A stretch of 64,000 bases of DNA from Candidatus Scybalocola faecigallinarum (GTDB taxonomy: Bacteria > Bacillota > Clostridia > Lachnospirales > Lachnospiraceae). Below the pieces are notes generated by a model, which did not search any database, was not told the DNA's origin, and saw nothing but the letters and a program-made list of their open reading frames with translations. Of the stretch, positions 38,067 to 45,908 are shown piece after piece (the first letter of the stretch is position 1; each line of letters opens with the position of its first letter). Location: the NCBI GenBank assembly GCA_018711005.1, contig DVIT01000056.1, positions 29,495-93,494 on the forward strand, read 5' to 3'. A program made the position numbers and the translations under genes.

Positions 38067-39796
38067 TCCATCTCCTCCTGATCTGCGGGTATAACAATGT
38101 GTACACAAGCTCCTCCTTCCGGATTATTAGAAAATCTTACGCCTGCCTTATCCCCATACAAAAGTTTCAGCCTGGCTCCTGCATTTCTAATACCAATATG
38201 ATGTCCGGAATTATCATCTGTAAATGTACCGTCATTTAACCGTTTTAAAAGCTCTTGATCAAATCCGTGACCGTTATCAGTGATGAAAATTTCCAGATTC
38301 ACTTTATTGTCTGCCGCTTGCGTTTCTGCCAGAATTTCAATCTGAAATTTGTCCTCTGTAATAATATCCATATTATGCTTCACCGCATTTTCCACAAATG
38401 TCTGTATAATCAAAGGGGGAACCAGATATTTCCCCAGGGACGCTCTGACATTCATCTGACATCGATACGCAGTATCATTCATACATTCCAGCACTCTAAG
38501 ATAGTTGCGCGTAAAATTCAATTCTTCTTCTAATGTAACCGGTTCCATACTTTTTTTAAAAATATATCTGAGATAGACAGACACCTGAAAGGTAATTTCC
38601 TGTATTTCATTCATCAAATTGACCTGAGCCATACTATGGATAATATTTAAGCAATTAATATAAAAATGCGGACGAATCTGAAGCTGGGCATAATCCAATT
38701 CAATTTTTTGTTTTTCCAGCTGTTTTTCATATATGTCAATTTTAAGCTTTTGAACCTCATCGGCCATTTTATTCAGCACTCTTCCCGTTTCAGCAAATTC
38801 TACGAATCCGCTGTTTTCATTAAACATGGCCGTATTTTTAAACTCCATCAGATTATCATAAAAAAAGTTGACCTGATTTAAAATATTCTTTCTAACGTAA
38901 ATAACGGACAAAATAACAAAAATCAAATAAATAATAATCAGAAGCAAAAAAAGCATCGGATACAGCAGTGTATTTTCATATTCCGCAGCATCAATTTTAA
39001 ACAAAAGAGAAAAACGGGCATTTGTCAAAAACGAAAAATCCCGTTTCGAATCATCTGTCTTAAAATTTTCTGCAGATATGGTTCCATTTTCCTTTTGTCT
39101 GAAAATAATTTCCGTGTCTGTATCCGGATTGTATATATTAATACTGGAGCAGCGGGCCGGAGAAAAAGACAAAATATTGGAAGCCAGATCTGATGCACGG
39201 ATCCACGCGCCTGCAATTCCCCTGGGGCCATTATAAATTGTGCAAATATACTCGCCATCCAAAAACCATTTTCCTTCTTTTGTATATTGAAGTGTCCCTT
39301 GGTCAATCTGGCGCTGAAGATGATCGATAAAGGGTTTTCTTATATCATATTCACAGCCGCCGTATTCTGTAAGCTTATGATTTTGATTACTGTAAAAAAA
39401 GAAATTAAATTGATTCCCATAGTTTTTGCTTAAAGATAAAAAAGTATCTTTAAGCGTTAATATAGAATCATTCTGGATCAGAACAGAAGCAATGGAATCC
39501 GTCTGGTATACCGGAGAATTAATATATGCATCTGTAATATTTTTAATTTCGCTGCTGTCAAAGAGCAAACTCCGAATACTGGTATTAAGCATACTAAATA
39601 TCTGGTTTGTCCTTGTTATGTATGTATCCGTGACTGTGCTTTCCATATCTTCGATTTCCATACGATACCGGTGAAGCAAAATAAAGCCAAGACTGATTTC
39701 TATCAATCCGGCCATAACAAGAATAATCAGCAAATATATAATTTTTTTTGCCAGAGATTTTTGATGTCTGGCAGCACTGTGGTCTCGTTTATTCAT
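38063..39796 (-). CDS. Sensor histidine kinase, YesM type
   Basis: A 577-residue membrane kinase. TM1 (about 20-40) and TM2 (about 265-295) enclose an extracellular sensor domain. A HAMP-like linker leads to the His-kinase box QIRPHFYINCLNIIHS, with the phosphate-accepting His. The ATP domain has NAVKHNM (N box) and FITDNGHGFD (G1). The Asn-Cys of the H box (YINCLN) replaces the common YNTL. The ATG at 39796 follows GGAGGG. It is the first gene of a two-gene operon with the YesN-type regulator. Confidence 0.93.
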   Translation of the reverse strand: MNKRDHSAARHQKSLAKKIIYLLIILVMAGLIEISLGFILLHRYRMEIEDMESTVTDTYITRTNQIFSMLNTSIRSLLFDSSEIKNITDAYINSPVYQTDSIASVLIQNDSILTLKDTFLSLSKNYGNQFNFFFYSNQNHKLTEYGGCEYDIRKPFIDHLQRQIDQGTLQYTKEGKWFLDGEYICTIYNGPRGIAGAWIRASDLASNILSFSPARCSSINIYNPDTDTEIIFRQKENGTISAENFKTDDSKRDFSFLTNARFSLLFKIDAAEYENTLLYPMLFLLLIIIYLIFVILSVIYVRKNILNQVNFFYDNLMEFKNTAMFNENSGFVEFAETGRVLNKMADEVQKLKIDIYEKQLEKQKIELDYAQLQIRPHFYINCLNIIHSMAQVNLMNEIQEITFQVSVYLRYIFKKSMEPVTLEEELNFTRNYLRVLECMNDTAYRCQMNVRASLGKYLVPPLIIQTFVENAVKHNMDIITEDKFQIEILAETQAADNKVNLEIFITDNGHGFDQELLKRLNDGTFTDDNSGHHIGIRNAGARLKLLYGDKAGVRFSNNPEGGACVHIVIPADQEEME

Positions 39797-39834
39797 ATCA
39801 AAGCCCTCCGTTTCATCCAGCAATTGTTTCATCC

Positions 39835-39863
39835 ATTGTATACGTTCGTGTATAAAAAAACAA
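39835..39863 (-). promoter_or_regulatory. Promoter of the YesM/YesN operon
   Basis: Minus strand TTGTTT (39858-39863), a 17-base spacer and TACAAT (39835-39840). The surrounding block 39823-39870 matches the dpp promoter block at 31761-31810. Confidence 0.6.
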
Positions 39864-39894
39864 CTTTTTTCATCATTTTGTTTTAGACAACTGA

Positions 39895-40000
39895 TATAAT
39901 AAACGATATTTCTTTGTATAGAAAGAGAGGCTGTGAGGCCTAATTTTGCCCCATGGTCCTTTTTTGTTTTTAGGCTATGCTTTTTTCACAGCCCCTTTTT
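39895..40000 (+). ncRNA. Possible small RNA: promoter followed at once by a terminator hairpin
   Basis: Plus strand: TATAAT at 39895-39900, then a long hairpin (GGCTGTGA and GGCCTAA at 39929-39943 with TTAGGC at 39970-39975 and TCACAGCC at 39986-39993) followed by CCTTTTT. Transcription from this -10 would give a transcript of about 95 bases with no convincing open frame. The -35 is poor. It could instead be a small palindromic repeat. Confidence 0.35.
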
Positions 40001-40197
40001 CACATTTGTCTTCACAACCAAACTATTTCCCACCGCCGACCTGTATCCATCTATACTTGCGCTTAAAATACCCCCGTCATTATGCAGTTCAAATATCACT
40101 ACATTTTCTTTTGCATGCGTGTATTGTAAATCCGTCCTGCATATGATACAATTCCACTTGACTAAGAGATACAAGCAGTCCATGCTTGACAGCAAAC

Positions 40198-40228
40198 GAA
40201 AACCCCGGTGGTGCGACACCGGGGTTTT
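40198..40228. terminator. Intrinsic terminator
   Basis: Ten-base perfect stem AACCCCGGTG/CACCGGGGTT with a 6-base loop (40201-40226), AAA on the left and TT on the right. It lies 18 bases downstream of the small minus-strand frame at 40244-40354. Confidence 0.75.
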
Positions 40229-40243
40229 CTATTCCCCTGTTGC

Positions 40244-40354
40244 CTACCTGTACTCGTCTGTCCCAGCATCAGACCATGAAGTACGGTCCGCTGTAATCAC
40301 CCGGCCATCCTCATAAACATAGGCATACAGATTCCAAGGAAAATACCGCCCCAT
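40244..40354 (-). CDS. Possible 36-residue small protein or gene 3' fragment
   Basis: A short minus-strand frame (MGRYFPWNLYAY, then VYEDGRVITADRTSWSDAG). The composition is protein-like, with a periodic beta pattern. It lies 25 bases after the stop of the 92-residue gene and directly before a strong terminator, so it is transcribed if that operon is. The ribosome site is weak (AGGA at 11 bases). The same frame continues upstream for a few codons to a TAG, so it may be the end of a decayed larger gene. The function is unknown. Confidence 0.35.
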   Translation of the reverse strand: MGRYFPWNLYAYVYEDGRVITADRTSWSDAGTDEYR

Positions 40355-40379
40355 GTCATTATTTTCCTAAGCACTTTCA

Positions 40380-40658
40380 TTAATGATGATACCCCTCCAT
40401 CCCTTTCTCATAATCCCTTAACTTCGTCTCCATTTTATCAATTTCCGAAGCCTTCGGCGGCTTTTTTACAGTTCCGGAAATAAAAGCTTCAATACTTTTT
40501 CCACCGGAAGCCTGGAAATTTTTTAAACTTTCCACATATTTTCTCAAGTTTTTCACAGCATCCCAGGCCAAATCCTTATAATTATTCTCAAGATTGATCA
40601 CAAGCTCATTCTCAAGATCTTCAAAACATTTCTCATAGATACTTTTTCTTCCAAACAT
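40380..40658 (-). CDS. Hypothetical protein, 92 residues
   Basis: A small soluble, charged protein (MFGRKSIYEKCFEDLENEL, then GGKSIEAFISGTVKKPPKAS, with a C-terminal EKGMEGYHH). Mostly helical by composition; no signal peptide or membrane segment. AGAGG lies 6 bases before the ATG. It follows another small helical gene by 59 bases in the same direction; both are probably one accessory operon. I do not recognise a family. Confidence 0.6.
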   Translation of the reverse strand: MFGRKSIYEKCFEDLENELVINLENNYKDLAWDAVKNLRKYVESLKNFQASGGKSIEAFISGTVKKPPKASEIDKMETKLRDYEKGMEGYHH

Positions 40659-40717
40659 ACGCTTACCTCTTTCCTGGCCTGCCCTTTAAGGCCATATAGG
40701 TATCCCCGCAGGGGCTT

Positions 40718-40951
40718 TCATATTATCCGATACAATTCACACCGCTGGATGCAAAGCTGGGCCAATCGCCCACATTCCTGAAGCATTTCCTGAAAGTCCC
40801 GATCTTTTTCCAGATCCTTATTCAGTATCTCACACTCTCTCAGTTCCTGGCAAATATGGTCCAACCGCATATGGATTTCACTAATTTCATTATTGTAAAT
40901 TTCCTGTTCTTCTGGAACCCGTGGGATTCCGTCCTTATCTAAATATGCCAT
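40718..40951 (-). CDS. Hypothetical coiled-coil protein, 77 residues
   Basis: MAYLDKDGIPRVPEEQEIYN, then a long heptad-like helix (EISEIHMRLDHICQELREC, KDRDFQEMLQECGRLAQL) to the end. CAGGAG lies 8 bases before the ATG. It heads the small minus-strand gene pair next to the repeat region 41082-41356. The function is not recognised; such small helical pairs occur in accessory DNA. Confidence 0.6.
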   Translation of the reverse strand: MAYLDKDGIPRVPEEQEIYNNEISEIHMRLDHICQELRECEILNKDLEKDRDFQEMLQECGRLAQLCIQRCELYRII

Positions 40952-41081
40952 ATCTTTTCTCCTGTATGATTTTATTTTCCATATCTTTTCTCCAACCTTA
41001 GAAACAAAGCTTTACGGATGTAATCCACCATTTTTCTGTCAGATCCGTATAATTTCTTCAGGATTGAACCGTCCCCTGAAA

Positions 41082-41134
41082 CACATTCTTACTCAGCCAT
41101 ACAGCAAGTGTCTGGCTGCTGTGTGAACAATAAC
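41082..41134. repeat. Solo right-end copy of the MITE-like element
   Basis: 53 bases matching 41304-41356 with two mismatches, including the terminal GTGAACA(A/G)TAAC. It has no left half. It shows that the right end of the element exists in more than one copy. Confidence 0.75.
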
Positions 41135-41213
41135 GAACGGTTACATTATATCAATATTTCTTTCCAAATGAAAGTATATAAGCTCCGCCATTTATGATAT
41201 ACTGTTGCTGAAT

Positions 41214-41356
41214 GTTACTGTTCACTGGCAAGCCAGTAAACAGTAACTTTCGCAGGCTTATTTAAAATTTTGCTTCGCAAAAGAAGCCTGCGAACGCCTG
41301 AATCACATTCTTACGCAGCCATACAGCAAGTGTCTGGCTGCTGTGTGAACAGTAAC
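41214..41356. mobile_element. MITE-like element with 12-bp terminal inverted repeats
   Basis: 143 bases bounded by GTTACTGTTCAC (41214-41225) and its perfect complement GTGAACAGTAAC (41345-41356). The flanks are identical 7-base direct repeats GCTGAAT (41207-41213 and 41357-41363), as expected for a target-site duplication. Inside are a hairpin CTGG-CAAG-CCAG and a 9-base palindrome CGCAGGCTT/AAGCCTGCG (41251-41259, 41284-41292). No coding capacity. It sits directly before a decayed response regulator gene. Transposase source unknown. Confidence 0.7.
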
Positions 41357-41369
41357 GCTGAATCACTTT

Positions 41370-41879
41370 TCCACCGGAAGCCCCAGGTGCTTACGGCTAC
41401 CGTGTTTTAACAGCCCGGGACGGGGAAATGGCCTGTCAGCTTGTTCAGATACATCATCCGCATCTGATCATTATGGATGTAATGATGCCGCAATGCAACG
41501 GCCTGATGGCCACCATGCGCATCCGCCAGGACAATAATGTTCCCATTCTCATGCTTTCTGCCAAGGCTGAAGGTTCTGACCGGGTGCTGGGGCTTGAAGC
41601 CGGCGCTGATGATTACCTGGTCAAGCCATTTTACCAGCAGGAGCTTCTTGCCCGTGTCCGGGCACTTTTGCGCCGCTATGATCGGCTGGGCTCCATCCGG
41701 GAAGGGTCTATTCGGCTGAGGAAATTTATGAGCGGGTTTGGAAAAATGACGCCTATGCTGTGGAAAATACAGTTATGGTCCACATTAGCCGCATCCGGGA
41801 AAAGCTGGAGCTTAACCCGAAAAAGCCGGAATATTTAAAAGTTGTTTGGGGGATTGGATATGTTTTTGAAGCGCCGTGA
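41370..41879 (+). pseudogene. OmpR-family response regulator remnant
   Basis: The receiver part GYRVLTARDGEMACQLVQ, LIIMDVMMP (phospho-Asp) and LGLEAGADDYLVKPF is intact, but the first ~30-40 residues with the acidic pocket (DD) are missing; the frame begins near a TGA just downstream of the MITE-like element. After ALLRRYDRLGS about 55 residues of linker and DNA-binding domain are deleted. The rest (AEEIYERVWKNDAYAVENTV, VMVHISRIREKLELN, VWGIGYVFEAP) is in another frame. The TGA is at 41877-41879, overlapping the kinase start. It was the partner of the next gene and is non-functional. Confidence 0.85.
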
Positions 41880-43368
41880 TCTTTTCGCCTGGATACTCCT
41901 CCTGGCAGCCGGAGATGGAAATATCCAGGAAACCTTTGTAGTAGAATCCACTTCTGATGTCCCTGAAGATGACTCATCCAGGCAGGGCTTTAGGGGACGG
42001 ATCCCGGGATTTATCCTGATTTTTCTTGGCATAGGGGCGGGTATCTCAGGTATTTTCATCCTCAGGCAAAGGGAACCGTTTCTCGGCCCGGACGGCGCCC
42101 TGGTTTTGGCGGGAGCTGCCCTGTGGGCCGGAGAAATTAACGCTATTTCCCAAGGACTTGGCTCAGAGAGCCTCAGCCTTGGAGCGCTTGCGCGACTAAG
42201 CGCCGAGGGGATCACCCCGGAGAGCATCGGCCCGAGCGGAGGGTTTATGGCCAGCGGATTTTTAGGGATTTTACTTCTTTTTATTTTTCAGGTCTGTATC
42301 CGGGAATTATGGGGATGGCTTCGCTCCAGACTTAAGCCTGCATGGGGTCTGATCCAAAGACTTGCCAGCCGCTGTCAAAAACCTCAATGGCTTCTTATAA
42401 TCTATGCTGCCGGAGCGGCCGTGTCCCTGACCATTGGCAGCATGATTCCCGGACTGGCCCGGGCTGTTGGAACGGCGATGCCATGGCCGCTTTTCATTGC
42501 CCTTATTTTTTCGGGATTTTTTGCCCTTGTTGGGCTTTGGCGCTATGGAGCAGGCTTGCGGCATTTAAAGGAACAGCTGGACCGTTTTCAGGAAAATGAA
42601 CCGATCCAGGTTAAAGACGGGGCATTTTCCGAGACAGAAGAAAAGCTCCTTGCCCTTCAGGCCCGGCATCAGGAGGCCATCAAAACCGCAGTGACCAGCG
42701 AGCGATTTAAGGTGGAGCTGATTTCCAATGTTTCCCATGATCTGCGCACGCCATTGACCGGGATTTTAGGCTACAGTGAGCTTTTACAAAAAGAAACCCT
42801 CTCTCCGGAGGGGAAAAAGCAGCTGGAGCGTCTGACCCAAAAGGCCGGATATATGAGCGACCTGGTAGACGCATTATTTGAGCTGACCAAGGTTTCCAGT
42901 CAGGCAGTAGAAAGCAAAAAGGAAAATATCGACCTGATCCGGCTGCTGGAACAGACCATTGGCCTGTTTGATGACCAGCTGAATACAGCCGGACTATATG
43001 TAAAACGCCACTATGAGGCGGATTCAGCGCCTGTGATCACCGATGGCTCCCGGATGCATCAGGTTTTTGCCAACCTTCTTGGAAATGCCATTAAATATGC
43101 CCTTCCCGGCACCCGGATCCATCTGGAGGTTATGGAAAATGCCCATGCTTATCAGATCCGAATGGTAAACACCGCCTCCTATGAAATGGATTTTGACCCG
43201 GGAACCATTACCCAGCGGTTTGCACGAGGAGACAAGTCCCGGTCAACCAAAGGCAGCGGCCTGGGCCTGGCCATTGCCCAGACTTACACAGAATCTGTGG
43301 GCGGCCAGTTTAAAGTAGCAGTGGACGGGGATCAGTTCAGCGCCATTGTCACCCTGCCCCGGTCTTGA
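41860..43368 (+). CDS. Sensor histidine kinase (orphaned partner of the decayed regulator)
   Basis: A 502-residue kinase. Membrane segments are at about 47-67, 133-152 and 180-225 in its N-terminal half. The cytosolic half has the H box SNVSHDLRTPLTGILGYSE, the N box FANLLGNAIKYAL and the G2 box STKGSGLGLAIAQ. The F and G1 regions (MVNTASYEMD) are weaker than usual. The ATG at 41860 follows GGGG and overlaps the end of the regulator remnant; a TTG-like start at 41842 is less likely. The kinase domain looks intact, but its regulator is destroyed, so it may act on another regulator or be decaying. Confidence 0.87.
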   Translation: MFLKRRDLFAWILLLAAGDGNIQETFVVESTSDVPEDDSSRQGFRGRIPGFILIFLGIGAGISGIFILRQREPFLGPDGALVLAGAALWAGEINAISQGLGSESLSLGALARLSAEGITPESIGPSGGFMASGFLGILLLFIFQVCIRELWGWLRSRLKPAWGLIQRLASRCQKPQWLLIIYAAGAAVSLTIGSMIPGLARAVGTAMPWPLFIALIFSGFFALVGLWRYGAGLRHLKEQLDRFQENEPIQVKDGAFSETEEKLLALQARHQEAIKTAVTSERFKVELISNVSHDLRTPLTGILGYSELLQKETLSPEGKKQLERLTQKAGYMSDLVDALFELTKVSSQAVESKKENIDLIRLLEQTIGLFDDQLNTAGLYVKRHYEADSAPVITDGSRMHQVFANLLGNAIKYALPGTRIHLEVMENAHAYQIRMVNTASYEMDFDPGTITQRFARGDKSRSTKGSGLGLAIAQTYTESVGGQFKVAVDGDQFSAIVTLPRS

Positions 43369-43465
43369 AAATGTTGCATACAGGAACGGTTCGGCGGGCC
43401 GAACGGTTACCAAAAGCAAGATGATCGGCAATCTGAAAGAAACTTGTAAGATTTATACGGATTTT

Positions 43466-43512
43466 TTGAAAGACACCTTTTGTATTCTTTGGACACAGGA
43501 GGTGTCTTTCAA
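43466..43512 (+). promoter_or_regulatory. Inverted repeat over the ribosome site of the DUF2079 gene
   Basis: A 13-base perfect inverted repeat (TTGAAAGACACCT at 43466-43478, AGGTGTCTTTCAA at 43500-43512) with a 21-base loop. The right arm holds the last bases of the AGGAGG ribosome site (43497-43502) and reaches the A of the ATG at 43512. Folding would block initiation. A second hairpin (GTTCGG/CCGAAC near 43388-43404) lies upstream. Confidence 0.6.
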
Positions 43513-45440
43513 TGTTTAACGCAAAAATAATTTCCAGGCGTCCCACAAAAATATCATGGATCCCTGTACTGATCCGCCAAATGATCCTGGCGTGGCTTAT
43601 GGCTGTTTTAATTGAATATGCGCGCCTTTCCCCGGCAGCCAGAACACTGACCGGACTGGAAGGCCTGGCTCAAATGTCTTTTATTCGCATCTGCGTCATG
43701 ACCGGGGTGGGAACAATTCTGTTCTTTTTCCTGGCTTACTTTATAAAGGCCGCCCTATGGCGGTGGGCCATGGCAGGAACATTTTCCCTTTTGGCTGTTT
43801 TGGCCCTGATCGCGTCCTTTTCCTGGACATTTCTTGCCCTATGTCTGGCCATCCTGGCCATTCTTCTAGTGTATTGCTTCCGGGGCTGGGATCCTTCCCC
43901 TGAAACTATACATCCGGTTCAAAGTACCGGGAGAAATACCATAAAAGAAAGGGACTGCCACCACCTATGGATCATGGCCGGCCTGTGCGGTATTTTTCTT
44001 ATTTTCGCCTGCGCATGGACTGTGGGCAGAATTTTCAGCTTTTCCACGCCGACCTTTGATTTTGGAATTTTTTCCCAAATGTTTTATTATATGAAAGAAA
44101 CCGGGATGCCTTTGACTACCGTAGAGCGGGATGGCCTTTTATCCCACTTCAATGTACATATGTCGCCCATTTACTATCTGCTTTTGCCCTTTTACGTTCT
44201 CTTTCCCACACCAGCGGCCTTGCAGATCCTTCAGGCATGTGTCATCACATCGGCAGTGATTCCTTTATGGAAGATCTGTGCCTGCCATGGACTGACCGGC
44301 GGAAAGCGTATCCTGGTATGCGCCATGCTCCTGGCATATCCTGCATTTTCCGGCGGAACAAGCTATGATATTCACGAAAACTGCTTTCTCATGCCTTTGA
44401 TTCTGTGGCTTTTTTACGGCATTGAGCGAAAAAATATATGGATCAGCACCGGCTCTGCCCTGCTGACCCTTATGGTAAAGGAGGATGCCGCCGTATACGT
44501 GGCTGTTATCGCTTTATGGCTCATTGTCCGAAGTCTGATCCGCACCCCGGAAGGCGTCTCTTTGGAAACCACCGCCTCACGACCCAACATCGCCCTTATA
44601 ACCGGGCTTTTTCTCCTGCTGACTTCCCTGGCCTGGTTTTTTGCTGCCACCGGTTATCTGGCCCACATAGGGGATGGGGTCATGACCTACCGTTATAATA
44701 ACTTTATGTATGACGGCTCATCATCCTTGGTCACTGTGATCAAGGCAATGATCTTAAATCCTATGAAGGCGGTCTTTGAATGCGGAGATCCCGGGAAGCT
44801 TCCGTTTATTGCCATGACCATTCTTCCCCTTATCGGCCTGCCCCTCATTACCCGGCACTACGAACGGTATATACTTCTGATTCCTTATATCCTGGTCAAT
44901 CTTATGTCTGATTATAAGTATCAGCATGATATTTTCTTTCAGTACACCTTTGGCTCCGGCGCATGCCTGATCTATCTTTGTGCCGTCAATCTGGGAGATA
45001 TGAAAAAACGCCGCCTGCAGCTCTCCTTTATAATTACTGCTGCCCTGGCCTGCAGTTTATGTTTTGGCATAATAATTGCTCCCAGGGGAATTTCCTATCC
45101 CCTCAGGAGCATAAAAAATTTTCAATATTACCAGGAAATCCGGGATACCCTGGCTGCCATTCCCGATGATGCTTCTGTCACTGCCACCACCTTTTATACC
45201 ACGGCTCTGTCACAAAGAAAGATCCTGTATGATGTTCATTATTCCTCTAAAGAGCATCTGCTGGACACTCAGTATGTTGTCCTGACCCGGGCCAGGGAAA
45301 GTTCCTATGACCATTATGCTTCTTTGGGACAGGATAATGGTTTTGACAACCTGATAAAGCTTCTGAAAGAAAATGGCTACCGCCTGTGGAAGGAAATTCC
45401 CGATGTCCTGGTCATTTACTGCTCACAGGACAGACAGTAA
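43512..45440 (+). CDS. DUF2079 multi-pass membrane protein
   Basis: A 642-residue protein with about 12 membrane helices, of the DUF2079 family (related to GT-C glycosyltransferase / mannosyltransferase folds). Family stretches: FDFGIFSQMFYYMKETG, LLSHFNVHMSPIYYLLLPFY, and GGTSYDIHENCFLMPL. The acidic pair in NFMYDGSSS and the PF-type FDFGIF loop face outside and may be catalytic. The substrate is unknown; a lipid-linked sugar acceptor is plausible. AGGAGG lies 9 bases before the ATG, partly inside an inverted repeat. It is not coupled to the kinase gene 143 bases upstream. Confidence 0.88.
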   Translation: MFNAKIISRRPTKISWIPVLIRQMILAWLMAVLIEYARLSPAARTLTGLEGLAQMSFIRICVMTGVGTILFFFLAYFIKAALWRWAMAGTFSLLAVLALIASFSWTFLALCLAILAILLVYCFRGWDPSPETIHPVQSTGRNTIKERDCHHLWIMAGLCGIFLIFACAWTVGRIFSFSTPTFDFGIFSQMFYYMKETGMPLTTVERDGLLSHFNVHMSPIYYLLLPFYVLFPTPAALQILQACVITSAVIPLWKICACHGLTGGKRILVCAMLLAYPAFSGGTSYDIHENCFLMPLILWLFYGIERKNIWISTGSALLTLMVKEDAAVYVAVIALWLIVRSLIRTPEGVSLETTASRPNIALITGLFLLLTSLAWFFAATGYLAHIGDGVMTYRYNNFMYDGSSSLVTVIKAMILNPMKAVFECGDPGKLPFIAMTILPLIGLPLITRHYERYILLIPYILVNLMSDYKYQHDIFFQYTFGSGACLIYLCAVNLGDMKKRRLQLSFIITAALACSLCFGIIIAPRGISYPLRSIKNFQYYQEIRDTLAAIPDDASVTATTFYTTALSQRKILYDVHYSSKEHLLDTQYVVLTRARESSYDHYASLGQDNGFDNLIKLLKENGYRLWKEIPDVLVIYCSQDRQ

Positions 45441-45447
45441 CACAGGA

Positions 45448-45807
45448 TCATGCCTGAGGAAGGACGGCATCATCTCCTGTATAGCTATCCAGAGAATTTT
45501 CCTTAACCTGGATGCAGATATAGCTGATGGCAGAATCCTCTGCAGCGAAAAACTGACGCATCCCTGCCGGTGCGATGCGGATCCAGTCTCCGGCTGCAAG
45601 CTCTACTGTCTCTCCGTCAATAACAACCTTGCCTTTACCGGAAAGGATGCCGTAAATTTCTTCATTATTTTTATGAGCGTGAACAAATGGCACGCTTGCC
45701 CCTGCAGGAAGATTATTAATACTGATCTCTGCCCCTGTTAAAGCGAGCTTGTCATGAAGCTCTGTTCTTGCGTCCTGTGCTACACTAACCTTACTAAAAT
45801 TACTCAT
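45448..45807 (-). CDS. Cupin domain protein, second-motif His replaced
   Basis: A 119-residue single-domain cupin. The first motif is intact (VPFVHAHKNNEEIYGILSGKG: His-x-His and Glu). The second reads GDWIRIAPAGMRQFFA, where the usual metal-ligand His after PxG is Gln, so the site has at most three protein ligands. Small stand-alone cupins act as isomerases or sensors; no specific role can be given. It has a consensus promoter and a tandem repeat in its leader. CGGAGG precedes the ATG at 45807. Confidence 0.87.
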   Translation of the reverse strand: MSNFSKVSVAQDARTELHDKLALTGAEISINNLPAGASVPFVHAHKNNEEIYGILSGKGKVVIDGETVELAAGDWIRIAPAGMRQFFAAEDSAISYICIQVKENSLDSYTGDDAVLPQA

Positions 45808-45837
45808 GATCCATACCTCCGAATACTCACTAAACTT

Positions 45838-45861
45838 TAATAATCATTGTAATAATCATTG
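45838..45861 (-). repeat. Tandem 12-bp repeat in the cupin leader
   Basis: TAATAATCATTG occurs twice in immediate succession (45838-45849, 45850-45861), between the -10 and the start codon of the cupin gene. It is a good candidate for a repressor site. Confidence 0.6.
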
Positions 45862-45871
45862 TTACACCTTG

Positions 45872-45900
45872 ATTATACAACCGGAGTCTTGTAATGTCAA
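45872..45900 (-). promoter_or_regulatory. Cupin gene promoter
   Basis: Minus strand consensus TTGACA (45895-45900), a 17-base spacer and TATAAT (45872-45877). Confidence 0.8.
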
Positions 45901-45908
45901 TAGTTACA

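Noticed and set aside
39986..40219. A 77-codon minus-strand frame downstream of the small-gene operon
   Set aside because: It runs through the terminator at 40198-40228, lacks a ribosome site and matches nothing known. Part of it may be a decayed gene, but the support is too thin.
41082..41356. CRISPR-like repeat array
   Set aside because: Only two copies of a 53-base unit, spaced by 169 bases of element sequence, with terminal inverted repeats; this is a mobile-element pattern.
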